Source of the DNA: Streptomyces sp. CB02400
Lineage (GTDB): Bacteria > Actinomycetota > Actinomycetes > Streptomycetales > Streptomycetaceae
Direction of reading: 5' to 3'
Assembly (NCBI RefSeq): GCF_001905725.1
Contig: NZ_LIWB01000007.1
Location: forward strand, 124,001-188,000
Length of the DNA: 64,000 bases
Part shown: piece by piece, positions 53,658-62,197 of the stretch
Layout of the letters: each line of letters starts with the position of its first letter
Numbering within the stretch: the stretch's first letter is position 1
Program-made: the position numbers and the translations under genes
Notes under the pieces: model-generated
The model's input: the letters and a program-made list of their open reading frames with translations, nothing else
Database searches by the model: none
What the model was told of the DNA's origin: nothing

Positions 53658-54653
53658 TCAGTTGCCCACGCCGAGGCCGGCCATGAACGCGGCCGGGTAG
53701 CGGTCGCCGTGGGCCGCGCCCAGCGGTACCGCCTTCTCGATCTCGGCGAGGTCGTCCGCGGTGAGGTCGAGGTCCATCGCGGGCAGCGCCTCGGTCAGCC
53801 GCTCGCGGGTGCGGGGGCCGACCAGCGGCACGATGTCCTCGCCCTGTGCGGCGACCCAGGCGATGGCCAGCTGGGCGACGGTGCACCCCTTCGCGCCGGC
53901 CACCCGGCGCAGCGCCTCCACGAGGGCGAGGTTGTGTTCCACGTTGCCGCTCGAGAACCGGGGGCTGAGCGCCCGGTGGTCACCGGTGCCGGCGCCACGG
54001 CCGGCGGTCCAGTGCCCGGAGATGAGGCCGCGGCCCAGGACGCCGTACGCGGTCAGGCCGATGCCGAGCTCCCGCAGCGCGGGCAGGACGTCCGCCTCGA
54101 CCGCGCGGGAGATCAGCGAGTACTCGATCTGCAGGTCGGTGACGGGATGCACGGCGTGCGCCCGGCGGACCGTCGCCGCGTCGACCTCCGAGAGGCCGAG
54201 ATGCCGTACGTACCCGGCGTCGATCAGCTCCTTGATCGCGCCCACGGTCTCCTCGATCGGTACCGCCGGGTCCAGCCGCGCGGGACGGTAGACGTCGATG
54301 TGGTCGGTGCCCAGCCGGGTCAGCGAGTAGGCGAGGAAGTTCTTCACCGCCTCGGGGCGGCCGTCGTACCCGCCCATGGCCGGGGTCGGCCCGCTCAGCA
54401 TGCCGAACTTGACGCTCAGCCGGTAACCGTCCCGGTCGCGGCCCCGCAGGGCCTCGGCGAGCAGCAGCTCGTTGTGGCCCATGCCGTAGAAGTCGCCCGT
54501 GTCGATCAGCGTGACGCCGGCCTCCAGCGCGGCGTGCACGGTGGCGATGCTCTCCGTGCGGTCGGCCGCGCCGTAGGCACCCGACATGCTCATCGCGCCG
54601 AGGCCCAGCGCGGAGACGGCCGGACCGTCGCTGCCCAGAGTGCGTGTCTGCAT
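53658..54653 (-). CDS. Aldo/keto reductase
   Basis: 331 aa. Catalytic residues are in the usual order: LIDTGDFYGMGHNELLLAEA (Asp/Tyr), RLSVKFGM (Lys) and a TDHIDVYRPARLDPAVPIEE segment. The last has Arg-Pro-Ala where most relatives have a Gln-His motif (YLH/YQPHR type), a possible active-site change. YVRHLGLSEVDAATVRRA and the phosphate-binding LVGPRTRERLTEAL complete the barrel. It reduces aldehydes or ketones with NADPH; the substrate is unknown. The ATG at 54653 has AAGGAG. It diverges from an XRE-type regulator gene (127 bp), which may control it. Confidence 0.9.
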   Translation of the reverse strand: MQTRTLGSDGPAVSALGLGAMSMSGAYGAADRTESIATVHAALEAGVTLIDTGDFYGMGHNELLLAEALRGRDRDGYRLSVKFGMLSGPTPAMGGYDGRPEAVKNFLAYSLTRLGTDHIDVYRPARLDPAVPIEETVGAIKELIDAGYVRHLGLSEVDAATVRRAHAVHPVTDLQIEYSLISRAVEADVLPALRELGIGLTAYGVLGRGLISGHWTAGRGAGTGDHRALSPRFSSGNVEHNLALVEALRRVAGAKGCTVAQLAIAWVAAQGEDIVPLVGPRTRERLTEALPAMDLDLTADDLAEIEKAVPLGAAHGDRYPAAFMAGLGVGN

Positions 54654-54780
54654 CGTGTTCTCCTTCGTGGTCGCTCCGTCACCCACCCTGCGCCGGTGCC
54701 GGGGCCACCGGGAGCGGAGCGTTCATCATGGGAGAGCCGCTCCCTGGATCGGCGGGTGCGCCGCGAGGGAGCATGGGGTC

Positions 54781-55629
54781 ATGCAACGTGAGGAACTCGC
54801 CGACTTCCTGCGCCGCCGCCGCGAGGCGATCCGCCCGGCCGACGTCGGCATCACCGACGGCCCCCGCCGCCGCACCGCCGGTCTGCGCCGGGAGGAGGTC
54901 GCGATGCTGGCGGGCATGTCGGTGGACTACGTCGTACGCCTGGAGCAGGGCCGCAGCAGTCAGCCCTCCACGCAGCTGCTCGTCGCGCTGGCGCGTGCGC
55001 TGCGCCTCTCCGACGACGAGCGCGACCACCTGTTCCATCTGGCCGGTCACCGGCCCCCGCCCGCCGACGGGGTGGCCCGCCTGGCCCGGGCGGGTCTGGT
55101 GCGCATGCTCGACCTGCTCGGCGACACACCGGCCCTCGTCATGTCCGACCTGGGGGAAGTCCTCGCGCAGAACCGGGCGTCCCTTCTGCTGATGAGCGAC
55201 CTCACCGGCTTCTCCGGCGACCGGCGCTACATCGTTCACCGCTGGTTCACCGAACCGGCCGCCCGCGCCGTCGGCCCGGCCGAGGAAGAGGAGTACTACG
55301 CCCGCCGGCTCGTGGCCGATCTGCGCGCGGTCGCCGGGCGCCGGGCCGGCGATCCCACGGTCACCGGACTCGTCGAACGGCTGCGGGCCGCGAGCGCGCA
55401 CTTCCGCCGGCTCTGGGCGGAGCACGAGGTGGCGGTCCGGCGGGCCGACCGCAAGACGTTCCTGCACCCGCGGGTGGGCCGCCTGCTGATGGACTGCGAA
55501 ACCCTGGTCACCCCCGATCAGCGACAGCAGCTGCTGGTGCTCACACCGGCGGACACCGAGGCCCGCGAGCGGCTGGAGCTGCTGCGCGTGCTCGGCAGTG
55601 AGGAGTTCCCCACGGGCACACCCCGCTGA
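54781..55629 (+). CDS. XRE-family regulator with MmyB-like ligand domain
   Basis: 282 aa. The N-terminal helix-turn-helix has LADFLRRRREAIRPADVGI, GLRREEVAMLAGMSVDYVVR and LEQGRSSQPSTQLLVALARA. The C-terminal MmyB-like PAS domain has RMLDLLGDTPALVMSDLGEV and NRASLLLMSDLTGF, with the typical HPRVGRLLMDCETLVTPDQR ending. These regulators often sit divergent from the oxidoreductase they control, here the aldo/keto reductase. The exact start follows MQREELADF; the ribosome site is GGAG about nine bases upstream. Confidence 0.9.
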   Translation: MQREELADFLRRRREAIRPADVGITDGPRRRTAGLRREEVAMLAGMSVDYVVRLEQGRSSQPSTQLLVALARALRLSDDERDHLFHLAGHRPPPADGVARLARAGLVRMLDLLGDTPALVMSDLGEVLAQNRASLLLMSDLTGFSGDRRYIVHRWFTEPAARAVGPAEEEEYYARRLVADLRAVAGRRAGDPTVTGLVERLRAASAHFRRLWAEHEVAVRRADRKTFLHPRVGRLLMDCETLVTPDQRQQLLVLTPADTEARERLELLRVLGSEEFPTGTPR

Positions 55630-55708
55630 AACGGCCGGCACACCAACCCGGCCAGGACGCGGAACAATACGGTTGAGGGCGGCCGTGATCGCCGGAGAGG
55701 ATCCGCGC

Positions 55709-57025
55709 ATGTTCTCGCGCAGAAACCGCCGCCCCACCTCCCCGGACCTGGCCAAGGCCTGGGAGTGCCTCGACACGGATGACGTTCCCGGCGCGCTGCG
55801 CCGACTGCGGCAGGCCGGCACGGCCCCCCTCGACCAGGTCGCCCCCGTCGTCGGGCGGGCCGCCCGGACAGCCGGGTTCGACGACCTCCAGGAGGCGGCC
55901 TCGGCACTGGCCGCGCACCCCGGCAAGGCCCGGGCGCTGTACGACTACGGGTACGCGTGCGTGGAACGCGGCGTGTCCTACCTGGCGGTCCCCGCCCTGC
56001 GCGAGGCGTTGCGGCTGGCGCCGGACTCCCCCGCGGTACTGCGGGAACTGGTGTCGGCGTACGAGGACGAGGGCCGGCACCGCGACGCCGCCGACGCGCT
56101 GCTGGCGCACGAGGCCAGCCTCACCGACTGGCCCGACCGCTATCTGCTGGTCTTCAACGCCGTCCTGGCCGGTGACCTGGAGCTGGCCCGGCGTCAGCAC
56201 ACGCTGCTGCCCGCCCCCGACGACGCCGTGTGGCTGGAGGCACAAGGCCGGCAGAACCGCGTCCTGGAGCGCGCCACGAGCGCCGGCGAGGCCGGTCCGC
56301 TGGACCACGCGGACCTGCGCGGCTGGCAGTACGTGATGGGCGGCACCGTGCTCGGCACGATGTCCCCGTACGGGTACGACGCCGGGATGGCCGGCCGGTA
56401 CGCCTGGCTCCAGGACACCCACGGCCAGTGTCTGCTCGGTCTGCTGCGGCTGCGGTCGGTGCTCGCCGCCGCGGACGTACGACCGCGCTCGGTGTCGCTG
56501 CTGCCGGACCGCGGGAGCAGGATCCTGGGACTGGCCGCCGCCGAGGTGCTGGACCTTCCGGCGGAGCCCTACGAGGCCGGCCGGCAGGACACCGTCGTCG
56601 TCGCCCACGACCTCGGCGCGACCGCCGACGAGCGGGAGGGCCCGCGCATACTGGAGCAGCTCCTGCACCGGACGCCGGGACAGGTGCTGCACGAACACGC
56701 CTGCTGCTGGACCGACCCGCCGGCCGTCACGGCCGACAGTGTCGCGCTGCTCCACCAGTCGGCGGTGGCTCCGTGGGCCGCCGGCCTGCGGCAGAGCTCC
56801 GACGGGGGCGTGGAGCCCGGCGAGCCGGACGAGCGGCCGGAGGCGGAGATCGCCGCGGAGATCGTGGGCGCCGACCCGACGCCGGACGAGGGCGACGGGT
56901 CGGCGCCCGCGGATCCGGTCGAACGGCTCACGGACTTCGTCTCGGCCGTACGCGGCACATGGCTGCGGGGCGACCGGTACCGCCTTCGGTCCTCCGGACC
57001 GGTGGCCAGCTCACGGTTCCTCTGA
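55709..57025 (+). CDS. Tetratricopeptide-repeat protein
   Basis: 438 aa. Helical repeats in the first 180 residues (GKARALYDYGYACVERGVSY, AVPALREALRLAPDSPAVLR, ELVSAYEDEGRHRDAADALL) match TPRs. A Cys pair (HEHACCWTD), an acidic low-complexity segment (EPGEPDERPEAEIAAE) and no membrane helix follow. It probably acts as a cytoplasmic protein-interaction scaffold; no enzyme domain is visible. The ATG at 55709 has GGAGAGG. It follows the regulator gene by 79 bp. Confidence 0.78.
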   Translation: MFSRRNRRPTSPDLAKAWECLDTDDVPGALRRLRQAGTAPLDQVAPVVGRAARTAGFDDLQEAASALAAHPGKARALYDYGYACVERGVSYLAVPALREALRLAPDSPAVLRELVSAYEDEGRHRDAADALLAHEASLTDWPDRYLLVFNAVLAGDLELARRQHTLLPAPDDAVWLEAQGRQNRVLERATSAGEAGPLDHADLRGWQYVMGGTVLGTMSPYGYDAGMAGRYAWLQDTHGQCLLGLLRLRSVLAAADVRPRSVSLLPDRGSRILGLAAAEVLDLPAEPYEAGRQDTVVVAHDLGATADEREGPRILEQLLHRTPGQVLHEHACCWTDPPAVTADSVALLHQSAVAPWAAGLRQSSDGGVEPGEPDERPEAEIAAEIVGADPTPDEGDGSAPADPVERLTDFVSAVRGTWLRGDRYRLRSSGPVASSRFL

Positions 57026-57034
57026 CCGGGCCCG

Positions 57035-57073
57035 GTCCGGTCGGCGGGTCCGGTCGGCGGGTCCGGTCGGCCG
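57035..57073. repeat. 13-bp direct repeat, three copies
   Basis: GTCCGGTCGGCGG occurs at 57035 and 57048, with a near copy at 57061 (GTCCGGTCGGCCGG), directly after the TPR gene. It fits simple slippage in intergenic DNA between convergent genes. Confidence 0.75.
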
Positions 57074-57082
57074 GATCGGGCT

Positions 57083-57271
57083 CTAGTCGACGGCGAGGTG
57101 GCCGGGCTGGGCGACCGCGTACAGGACCGCGTTCGCGATGTCCTCGGGCCGCAGGGTCCGCACCGAGCCGGCCATGGTCCTGGCCGTGTCCCGGACGGCC
57201 GGTTCGGTGATGTGACCGGCCGGTTCGGCCGGAACGAGTCCGGGCTCGATGACGACGACGCGCACGGCTCG
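57083..57271 (-). pseudogene. C-terminal remnant of a short-chain dehydrogenase
   Basis: About 62 residues remain: VRVVVIEPGLVPAEPAGHIT, AVRDTARTMAGSVRTLRPED and IANAVLYAVAQPGHLAVD. This is the last strand-helix part of an SDR where a proline-glycine follows the cofactor site. The Rossmann loop and catalytic Ser-Tyr-Lys are gone. The frame stops early, before the usual (N/D)EIL(V/I)RP ending. Confidence 0.65.
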
Positions 57272-57367
57272 GGCACGTGAACAGGGCGCCGTCCGCGGCG
57301 ACAGCACGGGAACGGACGTCGTGCTGCCGCACCGGCCGCCCACCGGCCCGCACCTCACCGACCCACG

Positions 57368-57982
57368 TCAGTCCGGCCGACCCGCGGACGACTCGTCGCC
57401 GTCCCCGGCATGGCGGAGGCAGGAGGTGACGACCACGAAGGGCCAGAGGGACTGAATGACCGTCACCACGCGTTCCGCGACGCCCGCCGCGCCGTGGCGG
57501 TGCATCTCGACGAGGAACCACACCGCGCCGACCACCATCGAGGCGGTCGCCACGGCCGAGGCCGCCGGCCGCAGCGCCCAGGGAGCGGCACGGCCGCCGT
57601 CGGCGGCCAGCAGCGGCCACAGGGCCAGGAGCGCGAACCCGACCGCGGCCACCGAACCGTGGCGCAGGGACCCCCCGCTGCTCGGCGCCGGCAGCAGCGC
57701 CACCACCAGCGCCGCCACTCCCCCGCCGGCCAGCGCCACGCGTCCGGCCGTCGCCGCCGCCCGCAGCCCCCAGGCGGTGAGCAGATGGCAGGCTCCCAGG
57801 GCGAGAAACGCCGCGGTCATCACCCAGGAGCCCGCGGCTCCATAGGCCGCCAGGACGCTGATCGTCTGGGTGACGGGGTCGTAGGCGGGTCCCTCCAGTG
57901 ACGCCGCGATCACCCAGCCCGCGACGAGCAGGACGGGCGCGCACCCCGACGAAAAAAGGGCCCATCTGGGAACAAGCAACAT
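57368..57982 (-). CDS. DUF998 integral membrane protein
   Basis: 204 aa with six predicted helices (CAPVLLVAGWVIAASL, SWVMTAAFLALGACHLLTAW, ALAGGGVAALVVALLPAPSS, VAAVGFALLALWPLLA, VATASMVVGAVWFLVEM, VTVIQSLWPFVVVTSCL). The DUF998 signature AYDPVTQTISVLAAYGAAGS is present. The role is unknown. The start is taken at the ATG at 57982 just before the first helix; an ATG at 58024 is also in frame. The region diverges from the hydrolase gene. Confidence 0.78.
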   Translation of the reverse strand: MLLVPRWALFSSGCAPVLLVAGWVIAASLEGPAYDPVTQTISVLAAYGAAGSWVMTAAFLALGACHLLTAWGLRAAATAGRVALAGGGVAALVVALLPAPSSGGSLRHGSVAAVGFALLALWPLLAADGGRAAPWALRPAASAVATASMVVGAVWFLVEMHRHGAAGVAERVVTVIQSLWPFVVVTSCLRHAGDGDESSAGRPD

Positions 57983-58098
57983 CGAACCACCATAGAACGC
58001 GCCCAACCGCCCTTCGGGGGGCATAGCAGGAGATGAGGTGCGCCGGTCCGGAGCGTAAGGTGAGTGCCGTCGGTCCGGATCACGCGGAGGGATCATCC

Positions 58099-58929
58099 AT
58101 GGGCACGGTCACCACCCCCGACGGCACGACCATCTTCTACAAGGACTGGGGTCCGCGCGACGGACAGCCGATCGTCTTCCACCACGGCTGGCCGCTCAGC
58201 GCCGACGACTGGGACAACCAGATGCTGTTCTTCCTCTCCCAGGGCTATCGCGTGATCGCCCACGACCGGCGTGGTCACGGCCGCTCCGGTCAGACCGCGA
58301 GCGGCCACGAGATGGACACCTACGCCGCGGACGTGGCGGCGCTGACCGGCGCCCTCGATCTGCGGGGGGCCGTACACGTCGGGCACTCGACCGGCGGTGG
58401 AGAGGCCGCGCGGTACGTCGCGCGGGCCGAGCCCGGCCGGGTCGCGAAGGCGGTGCTGGTCGGCGCGGTTCCGCCGGTCATGGTCAAGTCCGAGAGCAAT
58501 CCCGGCGGTCTGCCGATCGAGGTCTTCGACGGGTTCCGCGCGGCCCTGGCCGCCAACCGCGCGCAGTTCTTCATCGACGTGCCGTCGGGTCCGTTCTACG
58601 GATTCAACCGGCCCGGCGCGGAGGTCTCCCAGGGGCTGATCGACAACTGGTGGCGGCAGGGCATGACGGGGGCGGCCAACGCCCACTACGAGTGCATCAA
58701 GGCGTTCTCGGAGACCGACTTCACCGAGGACCTCAAGAAGATCGACGTCCCGGTCCTCGTCGCGCACGGCACCGACGACCAGATCGTTCCCTACGAGGAC
58801 TCCGCGCCGTTGACGGTCAAGCTGCTGAAGCACGGCACCCTGAAGACCTACGAGGGGTACCCCCACGGCATGCTGTCGACCCATCCGGACGTCCTCAACC
58901 GGGACATCCTGGAATTCATCAAGTCCTAG
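58099..58929 (+). CDS. Chloroperoxidase-like alpha/beta hydrolase
   Basis: 276 aa, cofactor-free haloperoxidase/arylesterase type. FHHGWPLSADDWDNQMLFFL forms the oxyanion region and VIAHDRRGHGRSGQ the next loop. The nucleophile Ser97 is in VHVGHSTGGG, the acid is in VLVAHGTDDQIVPYE, and the His is in YEGYPHGMLSTHPD. The family hydrolyses esters and, with peracid, can halogenate as a side activity. No signal peptide, so cytoplasmic. The ATG at 58099 has GGAGGGA. Confidence 0.93.
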   Translation: MGTVTTPDGTTIFYKDWGPRDGQPIVFHHGWPLSADDWDNQMLFFLSQGYRVIAHDRRGHGRSGQTASGHEMDTYAADVAALTGALDLRGAVHVGHSTGGGEAARYVARAEPGRVAKAVLVGAVPPVMVKSESNPGGLPIEVFDGFRAALAANRAQFFIDVPSGPFYGFNRPGAEVSQGLIDNWWRQGMTGAANAHYECIKAFSETDFTEDLKKIDVPVLVAHGTDDQIVPYEDSAPLTVKLLKHGTLKTYEGYPHGMLSTHPDVLNRDILEFIKS

Positions 58930-59032
58930 CGCGGCCCCGGCCCTTCGGAGGTCTCCGTGTCGCGATCCCCGACAGCGCGTCGGAGGTGCCGTACAGGCCG
59001 TCGCCCGTCCCCGCCCGGAGTGAAGCCGGCGC

Positions 59033-60223
59033 TCACGCCCCCGCCGGCACCGGGTGGCGCAGGAGGTAGCCGGCCGCGGCCACGACGAGGGCTCCCATGC
59101 AGGCGATGAACACCAGCCCCGCGCCCTCCAGGCCCATCGGTCCGGTCAGCAGCCCCACGCCGATGACCGGCACCGAGATGCCCAGGTACGCCACCACGAA
59201 CAGCGTCGAGATCACCGCCGCGCGCCGGTCCGACGGGGACGCCTCGCTCACCGCGGACAGCGCGCCGCGGAACGCGAGCCCCTGGCCGAACCCTCCGACG
59301 ATCGCGCTCAGCACCACCAGCGTCAGCAGGTCCCAGTACAACGCGCCCGCGAGCAGCGCCAGCCCGGCGAGGAGCCCGGCGCACCCCAGTGGCAGTGACC
59401 GGACCGTGCCGGCCCGGCCGGCGGCCAGTTGCCCGCCGGTCGAGGCGAAGAAGGCCAGCGCCACGACCAGTCCGCTCACGGCGTGATCGGTCACGTCCAG
59501 GTAGCGCGCGAGGAAGGCCGGGCTGACGGAGGTGAACACGCCGAACAGTGCGAATCCCACGAACGAGGCGGTCGCCGCCGGGCCGAACACCGGCCGCACC
59601 CGCGGCGGCACGCCGGGCCGCCGCGGTCGTACGGTGTTCGGCGGACGGCGCTCCGCCACGGTCTCCGGAAGCCGCAGCAGGACGGCGGCCGAGCAGGCCA
59701 CCAGGGCGAGGTGCACGGCGAACGGCAGGTACAGCGGCCAGGGCGCGTACTCGGCGAGGACTCCGGCGAGCAGCGGGCCGCAGCCGAGACCGCCCATGTT
59801 GACGGCGGTGGCGACGAACGTGGCCCGGGAGGCTCCGCCGGGCGGTGCCGACTCCATGACGTACGCCGTGGCGGCCCCGGTGAACAGTCCGGCGGAGAAC
59901 CCGGACAGCAGCCGTCCGGCGTACAGCCGGCCCAACGCGGTGGCGCACAGGAAGCAGACGGCGCTCGCGGCCGCGCAGCCCAGGCCCCACAGCAGCACCG
60001 GGCGCCGGCCCACGGCGTCCGAAGCGTTGCCGGCCAGCAGCAGTGCTCCGATGACCGCGAAGGCGTACACGGCGTAGACGACGGTGACCGTCAGCTCGGA
60101 GAAGCCGAACTTCTGCTGGTAGAGGGGGTAGAGCGGGGTCGGCAGCGTGGTGCCGGTCATGCACACCGCGAACACCGCACCGCCGAGCAGACACACCCGC
60201 CATCCGCGGCGATCACCGGCCAT
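59033..60223 (-). CDS. MFS transporter (drug-efflux type)
   Basis: 396 aa with 12 predicted helices. The first half has LPTPLYPLYQQKFGFSELTV, LAGNASDAVGRRPVLLWG (loop 2-3 motif) and RLLSGFSAGLFTGAATAYVM. The second half has SPAFLARYLDVTDHAVSGLV and FGQGLAFRGALSAVSEASP. It is probably a proton-driven exporter. The ATG at 60223 has CGGGG upstream. It lies 73 bp downstream of the ABC operon on the same strand, but a hairpin separates them. Confidence 0.88.
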   Translation of the reverse strand: MAGDRRGWRVCLLGGAVFAVCMTGTTLPTPLYPLYQQKFGFSELTVTVVYAVYAFAVIGALLLAGNASDAVGRRPVLLWGLGCAAASAVCFLCATALGRLYAGRLLSGFSAGLFTGAATAYVMESAPPGGASRATFVATAVNMGGLGCGPLLAGVLAEYAPWPLYLPFAVHLALVACSAAVLLRLPETVAERRPPNTVRPRRPGVPPRVRPVFGPAATASFVGFALFGVFTSVSPAFLARYLDVTDHAVSGLVVALAFFASTGGQLAAGRAGTVRSLPLGCAGLLAGLALLAGALYWDLLTLVVLSAIVGGFGQGLAFRGALSAVSEASPSDRRAAVISTLFVVAYLGISVPVIGVGLLTGPMGLEGAGLVFIACMGALVVAAAGYLLRHPVPAGA

Positions 60224-60241
60224 GCCCCGACGCTAACGCCT

Positions 60242-60282
60242 CACCCGGCCGCAACCCCTTACGGCACGCCACCGGCCGGGTG
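60242..60282 (-). terminator. Hairpin after the ABC-transporter operon
   Basis: 10-bp arms CACCCGGCCG (60242-60251) and CGGCCGGGTG (60273-60282), just beyond the permease stop, with a 21-base loop and no T-run. GC-rich hairpins without U-tracts are common terminator forms in Streptomyces. Confidence 0.4.
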
Positions 60283-60296
60283 TCACCGAACCGGTG

Positions 60297-61241
60297 TCAC
60301 TGACCGCCCAGGCCGGTCGTCGCCACCGACTTCACGATGTGCCGCTGGAAGAAGACGAACACCAGCACGAGGGGCAGTGCGGCCAGTACCGAGGAGGCCA
60401 TCGTCTGGGCGTAATTGACGCCGTAGGCGTCCTTCACCGCGGTGATGCCGACCGGCAGGGTCATCAGTGCCGGGTCGGACGTCGACACGAACGGCCACAT
60501 GAAGTTGTTCCACGCGCCGATGAACACGAAGATCGACACCGCGGCGAGCATCGGGCGGGACAGCGGCAGCACCACCGACCAGAAGATCCGGGCGTGGCCG
60601 GCGCCGTCGATGCGGGCGGCTTCCTCCAGCTCGCGCGGGAGGGAGTCGAAGTGCTTCTTCAGGATGAAGACCATCACCGGCGCGACCGTCTGCGGCAGGA
60701 TCACCGCCGCGTAGGTGTCCACCAGGTCCAGGGTGAGCATCTGCTGGAACCACGGCACGATCAGGAGCTGCGGCGGCACCAGGATCGACGCCATGGTGAC
60801 GGTGAACAGCCACCGCCTGCCGCGGAACAGCGTGCGGGAGAAGGCGTAGCCGGCCATCGCGGACACGCCCACGGTGATGACGGTGACGGCCGCGGCGATG
60901 AAGAAGCTGTTCAGCATCCACAGGGGCAGGTCGCCGCGCTCGATCACGGTGCGGAAGCCGTCCAGGGTGAAGCCGCCCCGTGGCCAGATCCAGTGCAGCG
61001 GATCGCTGGCGTCCTGCTCGGACTTGAACGCCGTGAGCACCGCCCAGGCCATCGGCAGCAGCCAGATCAGCGCCATCACCGCGAGGGCCGCCAGGGCCAG
61101 GGCGCGGGACAGCCGGCTCGGGCCGAGGGTGAGGTTGGGTCCGCGCCGCGGGGCCGGCCGGTCGCGGTGGGCCCGGCGCGCGGCGGGGAGCGGGGAGACC
61201 GAGCGGCGCGCGGGCCGTGTCGGGACGTCGATGGAGGTCAT
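60297..61241 (-). CDS. Carbohydrate ABC transporter permease (MalG-type)
   Basis: 314 aa. Six membrane helices follow a basic N-terminal tail of about 45 residues. The ATPase-contact EAA loop is ELEEAARIDGAGHARIFWSV followed by PLSRPML. It is a binding-protein-dependent sugar importer subunit. Its ATG is one base after the stop of the MalF-type gene, so the two are co-translated. No ATPase gene is in the cluster; a shared MsiK-type ATPase is usual in Streptomyces. Confidence 0.93.
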   Translation of the reverse strand: MTSIDVPTRPARRSVSPLPAARRAHRDRPAPRRGPNLTLGPSRLSRALALAALAVMALIWLLPMAWAVLTAFKSEQDASDPLHWIWPRGGFTLDGFRTVIERGDLPLWMLNSFFIAAAVTVITVGVSAMAGYAFSRTLFRGRRWLFTVTMASILVPPQLLIVPWFQQMLTLDLVDTYAAVILPQTVAPVMVFILKKHFDSLPRELEEAARIDGAGHARIFWSVVLPLSRPMLAAVSIFVFIGAWNNFMWPFVSTSDPALMTLPVGITAVKDAYGVNYAQTMASSVLAALPLVLVFVFFQRHIVKSVATTGLGGQ

Positions 61242-61242
61242 G

Positions 61243-62175
61243 TCACTTCTCCCTGCGGCGAAGGGCGACGAACTGCACGGCGGAGGCGAGGACGATGAGG
61301 GCGAAGAAGACGTAAGCGATGGCGGAGGCGTAGCCGAGGCGGTAGCCGGTGAAGCCCATGTCGTAGAGGTACTCGACGACGGGGCGGGTGGAGCCGTTGG
61401 GCCCGCCCTTGGTGAGCAGGTACACCTGGTCGAAGACCTTCAGCGAGGCGAGGATCTGCAGCACCGTGACCACGCCGATGATGCGCCGCAGTTGCGGGAG
61501 CGTCACGTGCCACAGCCGCCGCCAGGCGCCGGCGCCGTCCAGGGCCGCCGCCTCGTACAGGTGGTCGGGCACGGCTTGCAGCGCGGCCAGGAACAGCAGG
61601 AAGTTGAAGCCGACGGTCCACCACAGGGTGGCGATCACGATGGCGTACAGGGCGACGGACTCGTCGCTCAGCCAGGCGTAGCCGTCCAGCCCGACCGCCT
61701 GCAGCAGGTGGTTGTAGAGGCCGAGGTCCGGCTGGTAGAGCCAGCCCCACAGCAGGCCGATCACACCGACCGGCAGCAGGTACGGGGCGAAGAACGCGAG
61801 CCGCCACACCCACTGTCCGGGCAGTCCGGTGTACACCAGCAGGGCCATGCCGAGGGCGACGACCACCAGGGGCACGGTGGAGACGACGGTGAACCACACG
61901 GTGTGCCACATGGTGCGCCACATCTCGGCGTCGCCGAGGGCCTCCGCGTAGTTGTCCAGTCCGATGAAGGACGGGTCCTGGGCGGCGAGCGAGGTGTCGG
62001 TGAGGCTCATCCAGACGCCCTGGACCAGCGGCCAGAGCATGAAGAGGACGAACAGGACGAGGAACGGCAGGGCGAAGAGGAGTCCCGGGGAGAAGGCGCG
62101 GCGCGGTGTCGCGCCGGGTCCTCCGGCGGGGCGGGCGGCCTTCGGACGGCCGCGGGAAGCGAGTTCGGTGGACAT
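61243..62175 (-). CDS. Carbohydrate ABC transporter permease (MalF-type)
   Basis: 310 aa with six helices. PGLLFALPFLVLFVLFMLWP opens the first. The EAA loop is LYEAAALDGAGAWRRLWHVT followed by LPQLRRIIGV. YLLTKGGPNGSTRPVVEYLY is typical of sugar permeases of the CUT1 class. The ATG at 62175 has AAGGAGG. It lies 22 bp after the solute-binding gene, in the same operon. Confidence 0.93.
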   Translation of the reverse strand: MSTELASRGRPKAARPAGGPGATPRRAFSPGLLFALPFLVLFVLFMLWPLVQGVWMSLTDTSLAAQDPSFIGLDNYAEALGDAEMWRTMWHTVWFTVVSTVPLVVVALGMALLVYTGLPGQWVWRLAFFAPYLLPVGVIGLLWGWLYQPDLGLYNHLLQAVGLDGYAWLSDESVALYAIVIATLWWTVGFNFLLFLAALQAVPDHLYEAAALDGAGAWRRLWHVTLPQLRRIIGVVTVLQILASLKVFDQVYLLTKGGPNGSTRPVVEYLYDMGFTGYRLGYASAIAYVFFALIVLASAVQFVALRRREK

Positions 62176-62197
62176 CTGCTGCCTCCTTCGCGGCGGC

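Noticed and set aside
57035..57073. Terminator or regulatory array after the TPR gene
   Set aside because: The three 13-bp copies are direct, not inverted, repeats; simple slippage is a sufficient explanation.
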